The position numbers and the translations under genes are program-made. Source: Massilia sp. CFBP 13721 (GTDB taxonomy: Bacteria > Pseudomonadota > Gammaproteobacteria > Burkholderiales > Burkholderiaceae_D). From it: a stretch of DNA of 64,000 bases. Positions 17,411-26,239 of this stretch are shown piece by piece. Every line of letters begins with the position of its first letter. Within the stretch, counting starts at the first letter, position 1. The notes beneath the pieces are model-generated. The model was not told the DNA's origin, ran no database searches, and worked only from the letters and a program-made list of their open reading frames with translations. Location of the stretch: NCBI RefSeq assembly GCF_014842025.1, contig NZ_JACYUY010000029.1, positions 1 through 64,000 on the forward strand, written 5' to 3'.

Positions 17411-17656
17411 GCATTCCTCCTCATGTTGGTGTTCTGTTCACAATCTACCACGTAAACATGGCCTTTTTGTCATTCCCCGCACCTGCCTCGGCAGGTGTCA
17501 TGCGTTGTGGGTAAATACGATACAACCTGGCCACATTGCTGCCCTTTTTTGTATCAAATCGCTGCAATTGACGCTTTTTTGTTGCACTGCACAGGTACTT
17601 GCAAGCAACGCTTTGAAGGGCGCTGTAGAATATCGGCTCATTTGTCGAGGACGCGC

Positions 17657-18151
17657 ATGACCCATACCTTCAGACCGTCAGTCACCGTTGCCGCCATCAT
17701 CGAACGCGATGGCCGTTTCCTCCTGATCGAGGAAGAGACGAGCGAAGGCATCAAGCTGAACCAGCCGGCCGGCCATCTCGATCCGGGCGAATCGCTCGAG
17801 CAGGCGGTCGTGCGCGAAGCGATGGAAGAGACGGCGCACGAATTCATCCCGACCGGACTGGTCGGCATGTACATGTCGCGCTATTACTCGAAGTCGCGCA
17901 ATGCCGATATCACTTATTTACGCTTCACCTTTTGCGGCATGGCCGGCAAGCAGTACGACCAGCCGCTCGACGACGGCATCCTGCGCACCCTGTGGATGAC
18001 GCGCGACGAGATCGCCGCATCGAGCGAGCGCCACCGCAGCCCGATCGTGCTGCAATGTGTGGACGATTACCTGGCCGGCCGGCGTACCGACCTGGCCCTG
18101 CTGTACACTCACCCGTCGGTGTTCGAAGAGACGCTGGCGAATCAGACGTAA
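17657..18151 (+). CDS. nudJ: NUDIX hydrolase, NudJ-like phosphatase
   Basis: A nucleotide/diphosphate hydrolase. The Nudix box reads GHLDPGESLEQAVVREAMEE followed by TAHE: the core G-x5-E-x7-RE-x2-EE is intact, with Ala in place of the usual Gly after the EE. E. coli NudJ acts on nucleoside tri- and diphosphates and HMP-PP and is likewise encoded next to mnmA, which supports the name. The product has 164 residues. ATG 17657 was chosen because the Nudix domain begins right after it; the longer upstream frame is AT-rich intergenic sequence. Confidence 0.88.
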   Translation: MTHTFRPSVTVAAIIERDGRFLLIEEETSEGIKLNQPAGHLDPGESLEQAVVREAMEETAHEFIPTGLVGMYMSRYYSKSRNADITYLRFTFCGMAGKQYDQPLDDGILRTLWMTRDEIAASSERHRSPIVLQCVDDYLAGRRTDLALLYTHPSVFEETLANQT

Positions 18152-18180
18152 CGAAGTAGACACAAGAGCGGGAACGTAAC

Positions 18181-19293
18181 ATGCGCAAGAAAAAAGTCGT
18201 GATCGGGATGTCGGGCGGCGTCGACTCCTCGGTCGCGGCCTGGATGCTGAAAGAACAGGGATATGAAGTCATCGGCCTGTTCATGAAGAATTGGGAAGAC
18301 GACGACGATTCCGAATACTGCTCGACGCGCCAGGACTGGATCGACGCGGCCAGCGTGGCCGACGTGGTCGGGGTCGACATCGAGGCGGTCAATTTCGCCG
18401 CCGAATACAAGGACCGTGTCTTCGCCGAATTCCTGCGGGAATACCAGGCCGGCCGCACGCCCAATCCCGACGTGCTGTGCAATGCAGAAATCAAGTTCAA
18501 GGCTTTCCTCGACCACGCGATGAAACTCGGCGCCGACCTGATCGCCACCGGCCACTACGCGCGCGTACGCGAAAACAGCGCCGGCAAGTTCGAACTATTA
18601 AAAGCCTTCGACCATACCAAGGATCAAAGCTATTTCCTGCACCGCCTGAACCAGGCGCAGCTGTCGAAATCGCTGTTCCCGCTGGGCGAAATCCTGAAGA
18701 CGGAAGTGCGCAAGATCGCCGAAAAATTGAACTTGCCAAACGCGGCCAAGAAGGATTCGACCGGTATCTGCTTTATCGGCGAACGCCCGTTCCGCGACTT
18801 CCTGAACCGGTATCTGTCGCACAAGCCGGGCCCGATGAAGCTCGACAACGGCCAGACCGTGGGCGAACACATCGGCCTGTCGTTCTATACGCTGGGCCAG
18901 CGCAAGGGCATCGGCATCGGCGGCCTGAAATCGCACCGCAACGACGACGGCACCAGCGAACCATGGTTCGTCGCGCGCAAGGACATCGCCACCAACACGC
19001 TGTACATCGTGCAGGGCCATGATCACCCGTGGCTGTTGTCGGCCCGCCTCGAAGCCGGCCAGGCCAGCTGGGTCGCGGGCGAGCCGCCGGCCCCTGGCCT
19101 GCTGTCGGCCAAGACGCGCTACCGCCAGGCCGACGTGTCCTGCACGGTGGCGGCCGAAGGGCTAGACCGCTTCGCGCTCGACTTCACCGACCCCCAATGG
19201 GCGGTCACGCCGGGGCAGTCGGCGGTGCTGTATGACGGCGACATTTGCCTGGGCGGCGGCATCATCGACGGCGCCAGCGCGGTGCCGGGCTGA
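18181..19293 (+). CDS. mnmA: tRNA-specific 2-thiouridylase
   Basis: MnmA inserts sulfur at C2 of the wobble uridine in tRNA-Lys, -Glu and -Gln. The PP-loop is [15 protein letters not shown] at the N-terminus. Catalytic cysteines are in [12 protein letters not shown] and [12 protein letters not shown]. The 370-residue length is normal. It follows nudJ by 29 bases. The sulfur comes from a cysteine desulfurase through the Tus relay; a desulfurase-rhodanese fusion lies elsewhere in this window but no link between them is shown. Confidence 0.97.
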   Translation: MRKKKVVIGMSGGVDSSVAAWMLKEQGYEVIGLFMKNWEDDDDSEYCSTRQDWIDAASVADVVGVDIEAVNFAAEYKDRVFAEFLREYQAGRTPNPDVLCNAEIKFKAFLDHAMKLGADLIATGHYARVRENSAGKFELLKAFDHTKDQSYFLHRLNQAQLSKSLFPLGEILKTEVRKIAEKLNLPNAAKKDSTGICFIGERPFRDFLNRYLSHKPGPMKLDNGQTVGEHIGLSFYTLGQRKGIGIGGLKSHRNDDGTSEPWFVARKDIATNTLYIVQGHDHPWLLSARLEAGQASWVAGEPPAPGLLSAKTRYRQADVSCTVAAEGLDRFALDFTDPQWAVTPGQSAVLYDGDICLGGGIIDGASAVPG

Positions 19294-19319
19294 GCGTTAC
19301 CGCTGGCTGCATCGAACTG

Positions 19320-19346
19320 AAGACCGGCATTGCCGGTCTTTTTTTT
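19320..19346 (+). terminator. Terminator after mnmA
   Basis: AAGACCGGCA pairs with TGCCGGTCTT with almost no loop, followed by a run of T to about 19346. Confidence 0.85.
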
Positions 19347-19541
19347 GATCGTACGGGACAATAAACCGTTGCAGCGCCGCACCAATCCATTAACAGATTT
19401 TTCATGAATCGGAAAAATCGGCAGTTTTTTTCGATCACGTATTAAGTTTTATCAGCTAGAGACGTTATTCTAATTTCCGTGCGGAAATCAAATCAGGGAC
19501 GTGCTGCCCTCGCCGCCGACTATCACTAGAAAACGTCAATC

Positions 19542-21200
19542 ATGAACCTCTCGAATCTGCGCGTCCGCACCCGACTGTTTGCGGGCTTCGCCATCCTGTG
19601 CGCCTTCCTCCTCGTCATTGTCGTGTTCGGCACGACCATGCTCGGCCGCATCAATGCCGGCACCGAGGTCATCGTCCATAACTACATGCCGAAGATCGAG
19701 GCATCGAATGCCGTGCTTACCGAGGTCAACAACATCTCGATCGCGCTGCGCAACATGCTGCTGAACGCCGATGCGGCCGACCGCAAGACCCAGCAAGCCG
19801 AAGTCGAGCGCGCACGCGCCGCCATCGGCGCCACCTTCACCAGATTGCAGGGCGTGATCGTGAGCGAACAGGGCAAGGCGCTGTTGAAGCAAAGCCTCGA
19901 TTACAACGCGCAAGCGGTCGCCGCCCAGGACGAACTGCTGCGCCGCATCGGCGCCGACGACATTGCCGGCGCATCGGACTATCTCGTCAAACAATACCGC
20001 CCGCTGCTGGGCGAATACCGCAAGGTGATCGACGGCCAGATCGCGATGCAAAAGGAACTGGCCGACAAGGCAGTGGCCGAAGCCAAACAGACCTACGCCA
20101 GCACCCTGAACATGATGATCGGCATGAGCGCGGCCATCTTCGCCCTCGCCGCGTTCATCGCCTGGCGCATCACCTCGTCGATCACGGTGCCGGTCGCGCG
20201 CGCCCTCGCCGTGGCCGAGACGGTGGCCGCCGGCGACCTCACCAGCCGGATCGAGGTCACCACCAGCGACGAGCTGGGCCAGCTGCTCGCCGCCCTGAAA
20301 AAGATGAACGACAGCCTGCGCACGACCGTCTCGACGGTGCGCGACGGCACCGAGCTGATCGCTACCGCCTCGTCGCAGGTGGCGGCGGGCAGCCTCGACC
20401 TGTCGAGCCGCACCGAGGAGCAGGCCAGCGCGCTCGAGGAAACGGCGTCCTCGATGGAAGAGCTGACCTCGACCGTGAAACAGAATGCGGATAACGCGCG
20501 CCAGGCCAGCACGCTGGCCGACACCGCGTCGACGGTGGCCGCGCGTGGCGGCGACGTCGTCAAACAGGTGGTGGGCACGATGGACGCGATCGCCGCGTCG
20601 TCGAGCCGCATCGCCGACATCATCGGCGTCATCGACGGCATCGCCTTCCAGACCAATATCCTGGCGCTGAACGCCGCCGTCGAAGCGGCGCGCGCCGGCG
20701 AACAGGGCCGCGGCTTCGCGGTCGTCGCCGCCGAGGTGCGCAACCTGGCGCAGCGCTCGGCCGCGGCGGCCAAGGACATCAAGGCCCTGATCGCCGACTC
20801 GAACAGCAAGGTCGGCGACGGCAGCCGCCTGGTCAACGAGGCCGGTGCGACGATGGAAGAGATCGTGGCCAGCGTCCGCCGCGTCACCGACATCATGGGA
20901 GAAATCAGCGCCGCCAGCCGCGAGCAGAGCGCCGGCATCGAGCAGATCAACCAGGCCGTCACCCAGATGGACCAGGTGACCCAGCAGAACGCCGCGCTGG
21001 TCGAGGAAACCTCGGCCGCGGCCGACGCCATGCGCAGCCAGGCGGCGGCGCTGGCGAGCACGGTGGCCGTGTTTAACATTGGGGACGAGGGGCAAGCGGC
21101 CATGCCGGCAGCGCGCCGGGTACAACCGGCGACCGTGCGCGCAACGCCGCGCAACATGCAGCTGGCCGGCGCCGGTGTCGACGGCTGGGATGAGTTTTAA
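19542..21200 (+). CDS. Methyl-accepting chemotaxis protein with C-terminal tether-like motif
   Basis: Chemoreceptor of 552 residues: TM1 at about 11-32, a periplasmic four-helix-bundle type sensor, TM2 at about 186-211, a HAMP domain and a long signalling coiled coil. The hairpin tip is [20 protein letters not shown] at about residues 365-384. The protein ends in GWDEF, similar to the xWxxF pentapeptide that tethers CheR and CheB in high-abundance receptors such as Tar and Tsr (NWETF). The ligand is unknown. It is transcribed alone behind the mnmA terminator. Confidence 0.95.
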   Translation: MNLSNLRVRTRLFAGFAILCAFLLVIVVFGTTMLGRINAGTEVIVHNYMPKIEASNAVLTEVNNISIALRNMLLNADAADRKTQQAEVERARAAIGATFTRLQGVIVSEQGKALLKQSLDYNAQAVAAQDELLRRIGADDIAGASDYLVKQYRPLLGEYRKVIDGQIAMQKELADKAVAEAKQTYASTLNMMIGMSAAIFALAAFIAWRITSSITVPVARALAVAETVAAGDLTSRIEVTTSDELGQLLAALKKMNDSLRTTVSTVRDGTELIATASSQVAAGSLDLSSRTEEQASALEETASSMEELTSTVKQNADNARQASTLADTASTVAARGGDVVKQVVGTMDAIAASSSRIADIIGVIDGIAFQTNILALNAAVEAARAGEQGRGFAVVAAEVRNLAQRSAAAAKDIKALIADSNSKVGDGSRLVNEAGATMEEIVASVRRVTDIMGEISAASREQSAGIEQINQAVTQMDQVTQQNAALVEETSAAADAMRSQAAALASTVAVFNIGDEGQAAMPAARRVQPATVRATPRNMQLAGAGVDGWDEF

Positions 21201-21257
21201 TCGCTGAAGCGGCTGCGTTCCGGGGAACGCCGCATTGTCCCGGAACGCCGAGGTAAG

Positions 21258-21401
21258 GTAGGGTGGGCACTCGTGCCCACGCGGTCGTACCTATGCATAC
21301 CGCAACGTATCAGCCAGGCTCTCGCAGCGCGTGCCTTCCACCTCATTGAAAGCCGTGTGACCGCTGACGCCGTACCGCGTGGGCACAAGTGCCCACCCTA
21401 C
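21258..21401. repeat. REP pair (BIME)
   Basis: Plus-strand copy at 21258-21284 and minus-strand copy at 21375-21401. The second is identical to the two copies at 4043 and 4150; the first differs only in the loop (CTCG for CTTG). They fill the gap between the convergent chemoreceptor and EAL genes. Confidence 0.9.
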
Positions 21402-21412
21402 GAACCGGCGCT

Positions 21413-23224
21413 TCAAGCGCAGGCCGCCTGCCCCTGCTTCGCCCTGCGCGGACGCGCCAGCGTCCACTTCGCGCAGATCCACTCCTCGAACTGCTGCGGC
21501 GCCAGCGGGCGCGCATACAGATAACCCTGCACCTGGTCGCAGCCGGCGTCGGCCAGGAAGCGCGCCACCGGCGCCGTTTCCACGCCTTCGGCCACGACCA
21601 GCTGGCCGAGGTCGTGCGAGAGCTTGATCATGGTCGCCACCAGCGCGCGCTTGCGCTCGTCGCTATCGAGGTTGCGTATAAAACTCTGGTCGATCTTGAC
21701 TACCTTCGCCGGTACGCTCTGCAGGTAGGCCAGGCTGCTGTAACCGGTGCCGAAATCGTCGATCGCCAGCTGCACGCCGCTGGCGGCCAGGGCTTCCAGG
21801 GTGGCGGCGGCCAGCGTGCGGTTCGACATCAGCGCGCTTTCGGTGATCTCGATGGCCAGCGCACCCGGCGCCAGGCCGTGCGCCTGCAGGCGGGCCAGCA
21901 CGTGGGCGCAGAAGTCCGGCTCCAGCAGGTTCACCGCCGAGACGTTGACCGCCACCTGCGTCACCAGGCCGGCGCGCTGCCAGGCGGCCAGCTGGCGCAG
22001 CGCGCGCTCGAGCACCCAGCGTGTGGTCGCGCGCGCCAGCGAAGTTTGCTCGACGACGGGAATGAATTCGCCCGGCGAGACTTCGCCCAGGACCGGGTGG
22101 CGCCAGCGCAGCAGCGCCTCGGCGCCGATGCAGCGTCCGGTCGCCAGTTCGATTTTCGGCTGGAACACGAGGCGCAGCTGGCTGTCGTCCTCGAGCGCGC
22201 TGCCGAAGTCCTTGGCGAGGCGAAATCGCCGCATGAAAGCCGCATTCTGCTCGGCCGAGAAGACCCGCACCCGCTGCGCGCCTTCGATGGCGTCGTGCGC
22301 TGCGCTGTACATGTCGCGCAGCAGGTCCTGCGGCTCGGCCTGGCCGGTCGTGAACAGCGCCACGCCAACGGTGGCGGTGGTGACGAAGCGCGCCGTGGTA
22401 CTGTCGGCGCGCAGCGCGACCCAGGCGCCGAGCCAGTCGCAAAAGCGCGCCAGGTCGGCGTCCGGCTCGGCCAGGAAGGCGAACTGGAACGGCGCCACGT
22501 GGTACAGCTTGCGCGTGGGGCCGAGCGCCGCGCGCAGCATGCGCGCTGCCTCGGTGACGATGTCGTCGACGAAGCCGGCGCCCATCGCGCGCACCGCGCT
22601 GCTCATCTGTTCGGGGGTGGCCAGGTTCACCAGCGCGGCCAGGCGCGTTTCGCCGGCCGGGCGGTCGAGCGCCAGGTCGCGCAGGTCGTCGACGAACTGG
22701 CTGCGGTTCGGGATGCCGCTGACCGGATCGATCCGGCCGATCGCGTGCTGCAGTTCGATTTGCGCCATCACCATCGCGGCGAGGTCGGCAAGACCCGTGC
22801 GTTCGGCAGCACTGATCGAGCGCGGTTCGATACCGAGCACGCACATCGCGCCCAGGCAATGGCCATCGCGCGTCATCAATGGCGCACCGGCATAGAAGCG
22901 TACGCCGGTCGCGGCCAGGTTGCTGGTGCGGTAGCAAGGGTCGAGCGCCAGGTCGGGAATGACCAGCATGCTGCTGGTGGTAGCCACCTGTGCGCACGGC
23001 GCTTTCTCGCGCGGGATCGAACAATGCTCGACGCCGACGCGCGACTTGAACCACTGGCGGTCGACGTCGGTCAGCGACACCGCGGCGATCGGCAAGCCGA
23101 ACAACTGGGCAGCCATGCGCGTGATGCGATCGAATGCCTCGTTGGGCGGCGTGTCGAGCAGGTCGAGTTTGCGCAGGGCGTCGAGGCGGGCTGTTTCCAG
23201 CTGGGCCGGCAGGGGGTGACTCAT
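21413..23224 (-). CDS. GAF - degenerate GGDEF - EAL phosphodiesterase
   Basis: Probable cyclic-di-GMP phosphodiesterase of 603 residues. The N-terminal GAF domain (about 20-165) carries DRQWFKSRVGVE and VRFYAGAPL. A GGDEF-like domain follows, but the signature site reads VAPFQFAFL, so it should not make c-di-GMP. The EAL domain (about 345-590) keeps GAEALLRWRHP, VNVSAVNL, IEITESAL, IDDFGTGYSSL, KIDQSFI, AEGVET and QGYLYARPL, so catalysis looks possible. Start 23224 (MSHPLPAQ) has AAGGA upstream; the frame is open 24 codons further but less convincing. It is divergent from an HTH-GAF protein with a closely related GAF domain. Confidence 0.9.
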   Translation of the reverse strand: MSHPLPAQLETARLDALRKLDLLDTPPNEAFDRITRMAAQLFGLPIAAVSLTDVDRQWFKSRVGVEHCSIPREKAPCAQVATTSSMLVIPDLALDPCYRTSNLAATGVRFYAGAPLMTRDGHCLGAMCVLGIEPRSISAAERTGLADLAAMVMAQIELQHAIGRIDPVSGIPNRSQFVDDLRDLALDRPAGETRLAALVNLATPEQMSSAVRAMGAGFVDDIVTEAARMLRAALGPTRKLYHVAPFQFAFLAEPDADLARFCDWLGAWVALRADSTTARFVTTATVGVALFTTGQAEPQDLLRDMYSAAHDAIEGAQRVRVFSAEQNAAFMRRFRLAKDFGSALEDDSQLRLVFQPKIELATGRCIGAEALLRWRHPVLGEVSPGEFIPVVEQTSLARATTRWVLERALRQLAAWQRAGLVTQVAVNVSAVNLLEPDFCAHVLARLQAHGLAPGALAIEITESALMSNRTLAAATLEALAASGVQLAIDDFGTGYSSLAYLQSVPAKVVKIDQSFIRNLDSDERKRALVATMIKLSHDLGQLVVAEGVETAPVARFLADAGCDQVQGYLYARPLAPQQFEEWICAKWTLARPRRAKQGQAACA

Positions 23225-23441
23225 GGAATATTGGTCCTTGCTGGCCGACGCCAAAAGATATGACGAAAATGATGATAACACCATTTTGATCGTCAAATTT
23301 CCTCAAGTCAACTTAATTATCACGAATTGACGCGTAAATACGCCACACTGTGACTAAGAAACAAACCCGTGCGCGCTGCGATCATCAATTTCGGCATTTT
23401 ATATTGTTGCTCAAGTAAAATACCAACCAATTATTGATTAC

Positions 23442-24182
23442 GTGAAAATAAAAACCATGGTTTCATTCAGCCTCGACGACGGCGCCGATCCGGTCCTCAC
23501 CACGCGCGAAGCGGCCAAGCTGCTCGGCATCGCGGTCAGCACTGCCCAGCAGTGGATCGAAAACGGCGCGCTGCCGGCCTGGAAGACGCCGGGGGGTCAC
23601 CGCCGCGTGCGTCTCTCCGCCGTCAGCACGCTGCTGCGCGAACGCGCCGGCGGCACTGTAACGGCCGGCAGCGCCGACCCGGGCGACTTCCTGGCGGACG
23701 CCGCCTGCGCCCTGCCCGGCCACGAGCATGCGCGCCTGATGGCGCTGCGCGCGACCGGCCTGGTCGACAGCGAAGCCGAGGCCGTGTTCGACCGCCTGAC
23801 CTGGCTCGCCACGCAAGTCACCGAATGCCCGATCGCATTGCTGTCGCTGGTCACGGCGCACCGTCAGTGGTTCAAGTCGCGGGTCGGGTTCGAACTGCCG
23901 CAGAGCGCGCGCGAGGATGCCTTTTGCAACCATACGATTAACCAGGCCGGCCCGCTGGTGGTGCCCGACGCCCTGCTCGACGTCCGTTTCCAGCGCAATC
24001 CGCTGGTGGTAGGCACGCCGCACGTGCGTTTTTATGCGGGCTTTCCGCTGGTCGACGACGAGGGTTTCAAGCTCGGCGCCCTGTGCGTGATGGACAAGGA
24101 ACCGCGCCGCCTGCGCGAGCGCGAGATGCGCGCGCTGGGCGAACTGACGCAGATCGCGGCCGAGGAGATCAGGCGCCGCTAG
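23442..24182 (+). CDS. Excisionase/MerR-type HTH fused to a GAF domain
   Basis: A 246-residue putative DNA-binding sensor. Residues about 19-62 form a helix-turn-helix of the excisionase family (LTTREAAKLLGIAVSTAQQW, then PAWKTPGGHRRVR). Residues about 95-245 form a GAF domain with HRQWFKSRVGFE and VRFYAGFPL, clearly paralogous to that of the divergent EAL protein. No catalytic output domain is present. Start is GTG 23442, or ATG 23457 five codons later. The 3' end overlaps the convergent receiver gene by 14 bases. Control of the adjacent EAL gene is a reasonable inference, not shown. Confidence 0.82.
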   Translation: MKIKTMVSFSLDDGADPVLTTREAAKLLGIAVSTAQQWIENGALPAWKTPGGHRRVRLSAVSTLLRERAGGTVTAGSADPGDFLADAACALPGHEHARLMALRATGLVDSEAEAVFDRLTWLATQVTECPIALLSLVTAHRQWFKSRVGFELPQSAREDAFCNHTINQAGPLVVPDALLDVRFQRNPLVVGTPHVRFYAGFPLVDDEGFKLGALCVMDKEPRRLREREMRALGELTQIAAEEIRRR

Positions 24183-24576
24183 CGTCTGGCGTACTGCCGG
24201 CCTGCTGCTTGCGCACCACGGCGATGACGGTATTGCGGATGGTCTTTAACACCGTATCGGCCTTGAACGGTTTCACGATAAAACCCTGCACGCCGCGCGC
24301 CAGCGCCGCCTCGATGGTGGGCGCGTCGAGGGTGCCCGAGACCATGAAGACCAGTGTTTTCGGCAGCGTCGCGCGCAGCTGCTCGACGACGTTGCTGCCG
24401 TCTTCCACCTGCTCGCGCGCGATGCACATGATTTGCGGCCGGAATTTGGCCGCCTGCAGCAGCGCATTCTGGCCGGTGTGCGCCTGGCCCACGACCTCGT
24501 AGCCGCCTTCGGTCAACACGGTATTGAGCAGGCCACGCGAGATGGCGTTCGAATCGACGATGACGGCTTTCAGCAT
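24169..24576 (-). CDS. Stand-alone receiver-domain protein lacking the phosphoacceptor Asp
   Basis: A 135-residue CheY-like single-domain protein. The conserved lysine is present (FIVKPF, K102) and so is the Thr/Ser switch (FMVSGT, S80). The acidic pair is reduced to D8-S9 and the phosphorylation site reads IMCIAREQVEDG, with Ala at about 53 where Asp is expected. It is therefore a pseudo-receiver, probably working by protein contacts rather than phosphorylation. It lies 26 bases downstream of the xni-like gene on the same strand, and convergent with the HTH-GAF gene. Confidence 0.85.
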   Translation of the reverse strand: MLKAVIVDSNAISRGLLNTVLTEGGYEVVGQAHTGQNALLQAAKFRPQIMCIAREQVEDGSNVVEQLRATLPKTLVFMVSGTLDAPTIEAALARGVQGFIVKPFKADTVLKTIRNTVIAVVRKQQAGSTPDASGA

Positions 24577-24602
24577 GGTCCAGTCCCTTCAGTGTCGGGG
24601 TT

Positions 24603-25379
24603 TCAGTGCGACTCGTACGCCAGCGACTTCCAGGTGACGCCCAGGCGCACGTCGGTCTTCAGTCGCACCAGTTCGCGCGACAGGTACAGGATGTCGCGCT
24701 CGGCGCGCAGGCGTTCGCCGAGCGGCGTCTTCAGGATGCCGGCGCCGGCCATGACTGCATCCAGGCTGCCGTAGGCATTGAGCAGGCGCGCCGCCGTCTT
24801 CATCCCGATCTTGGACACGCCCGGCACGCCGTCGGTGGCGTCGCCCATCAGCGCCAGCAGATCGTGCAGCAGTTCCGGCGCCACGCCGAAGCGGTTGCGC
24901 ACCCAGGCGTCGTCGTGCCACTCGTTCTTGAAATGATCCCACACCAGGGCGCCGTGCGCGATCAGGACGTGCAAATCCTTGTCGGTGGTGGCGACGATCG
25001 CCTCTCCCCGGTTTTCCTGCAGCCAGCGCATGACGCAGGTGGCGACCACGTCGTCGGCTTCGACTTCCGGCAGCATCGCGACCGGCACTCCGGCCGTGCG
25101 CAGGCGTTCCTGGAATTCCGGCAGCGCCTCGCGCAGCACCGCCGGCATCGGCGCGCGGTGCTCGCGGTAGCGCGGGTACAGCGCATGGCGCCAGGTCCGG
25201 CCGCCATAGTCGAATGCGGCCAGCACGTGGGTCGGCGCGTGCACCTCCAGCACGTTGCGAAACGAGGAGAACGCGTGGCGCAGGGCGATGCTGGCTTTTA
25301 GATCGGAGTCGGGCTCCGGGCTGGCTTCGTAGACCCGGCGCACGATGTTCAGGCCGTCGATCGCGAGCAGCTTGGCCAT
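24603..25379 (-). CDS. xni: 5'-3' exonuclease / flap endonuclease-like protein (Xni/ExoIX type)
   Basis: A stand-alone relative of the polymerase I 5'-nuclease domain, 258 residues, the size of E. coli Xni. It begins MAKLLAIDGLNIVRRVYE, with FDYGGRTWRHALYPRYR next. Metal-binding acidic clusters are LPEVEADDVVAT, TTDKDLHVL and MGDATDGVPGVSKIG, and a helix-hairpin-helix lies in the last. It would act on branched DNA or replication flaps. It follows the GST gene by 5 bases. The name Xni reflects size and architecture; orthology is probable. Confidence 0.85.
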   Translation of the reverse strand: MAKLLAIDGLNIVRRVYEASPEPDSDLKASIALRHAFSSFRNVLEVHAPTHVLAAFDYGGRTWRHALYPRYREHRAPMPAVLREALPEFQERLRTAGVPVAMLPEVEADDVVATCVMRWLQENRGEAIVATTDKDLHVLIAHGALVWDHFKNEWHDDAWVRNRFGVAPELLHDLLALMGDATDGVPGVSKIGMKTAARLLNAYGSLDAVMAGAGILKTPLGERLRAERDILYLSRELVRLKTDVRLGVTWKSLAYESH

Positions 25380-25384
25380 GCGGA

Positions 25385-26056
25385 TTACCTTGCGTAGTCG
25401 TATTTGCCGCCGCGTTCCAGGGCGCGTACGTAAGCGGGACGGGCGTGGATGCGGGCCAGGAACGCGCTCAGGCGCGGGTATTGTGCACCGAGCCCGGCGC
25501 GCGACGCCGCCGCCTCCAGCGGAAAACTCATCTGGATGTCGGCGCCGGTCAGGTCGCCGCCGGCGAACCAGTCGCGCGTCGCCAGTTCCGACTCCAGGTA
25601 GTCGAGCTGGCCTTTGATGTTCGGGTTGATGAACGTGTCTTTTACTTTGCGCGCGATGGCGCGCGCGATCGGCTTGGCGAAGAAGGGCATCGGGCCGTTC
25701 TCGACCCGGTCGAACACGAGTTTCATCAGCAGCGGCGACATGGCCGAGCCCTCGGCGAAGTGCAGGTAAAAATTGTACTTCAGTTTTTCCGGCGTTCCCG
25801 CCGCGGGCACCAGCCGGCCGTCGCCGTAGCGCTCGATCAGGTAGTCGACGATCGCGCCCGATTCGGCCACGACCGTGTCGCCATCGGTGATCACCGGCGA
25901 CTTGCCGAGCGGGTGCACGGCCTTCAGTTCCGGCGGCGCCAGCATCGTCTTCGGGTCGCGCTGGTATTTCTTGATTTCGTAAGGCAGGCCCAGTTCTTCG
26001 AGCAACCAGAGGATGCGCTGCGAGCGCGAATTGTTCAGGTGATGGACGGTGATCAT
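25385..26056 (-). CDS. Glutathione S-transferase family protein
   Basis: A 223-residue soluble GST. The N-terminal thioredoxin-like domain starts MITVHHLNNSRSQRILWLLE, with a Ser at the position expected for the catalytic hydroxyl. The cis-proline region is GKSPVITDGD, followed by VVAESGAIVDYL with the gamma-glutamyl-binding ES pair. An all-helical C-terminal domain completes the protein. Substrate unknown. It is the first gene of a short leftward run (GST, xni, pseudo-receiver) and is divergent from the second chemoreceptor. Confidence 0.92.
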   Translation of the reverse strand: MITVHHLNNSRSQRILWLLEELGLPYEIKKYQRDPKTMLAPPELKAVHPLGKSPVITDGDTVVAESGAIVDYLIERYGDGRLVPAAGTPEKLKYNFYLHFAEGSAMSPLLMKLVFDRVENGPMPFFAKPIARAIARKVKDTFINPNIKGQLDYLESELATRDWFAGGDLTGADIQMSFPLEAAASRAGLGAQYPRLSAFLARIHARPAYVRALERGGKYDYAR

Positions 26057-26239
26057 GGACGCGCGCGTGGAAGAACGAGGGAGCGCTAGCTTAGCACTGT
26101 TGCGTGGTTACAAAAAGGCATGCGTATTTTTGATGATTAATGTTCCTTTAATGCAACTTAAGTTTTACAATCGCAACCCCTGCATGCCAGTTCATCAAAT
26201 TTGGCAATTGCACTCGCGCTCCCTTTCCTTCCTCCATCC

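Noticed and set aside
23442-24182. Excisionase-type HTH taken as a sign of a prophage or integrative element
   Set aside because: The HTH is fused to a GAF domain, and no integrase, att-like repeats or phage genes lie nearby.
26087-26096. Sequence TTAGCACTG considered as a CIRCE operator for HrcA
   Set aside because: Only one half-site is present, with no inverted partner at the required 9-base spacing and no chaperone gene downstream.
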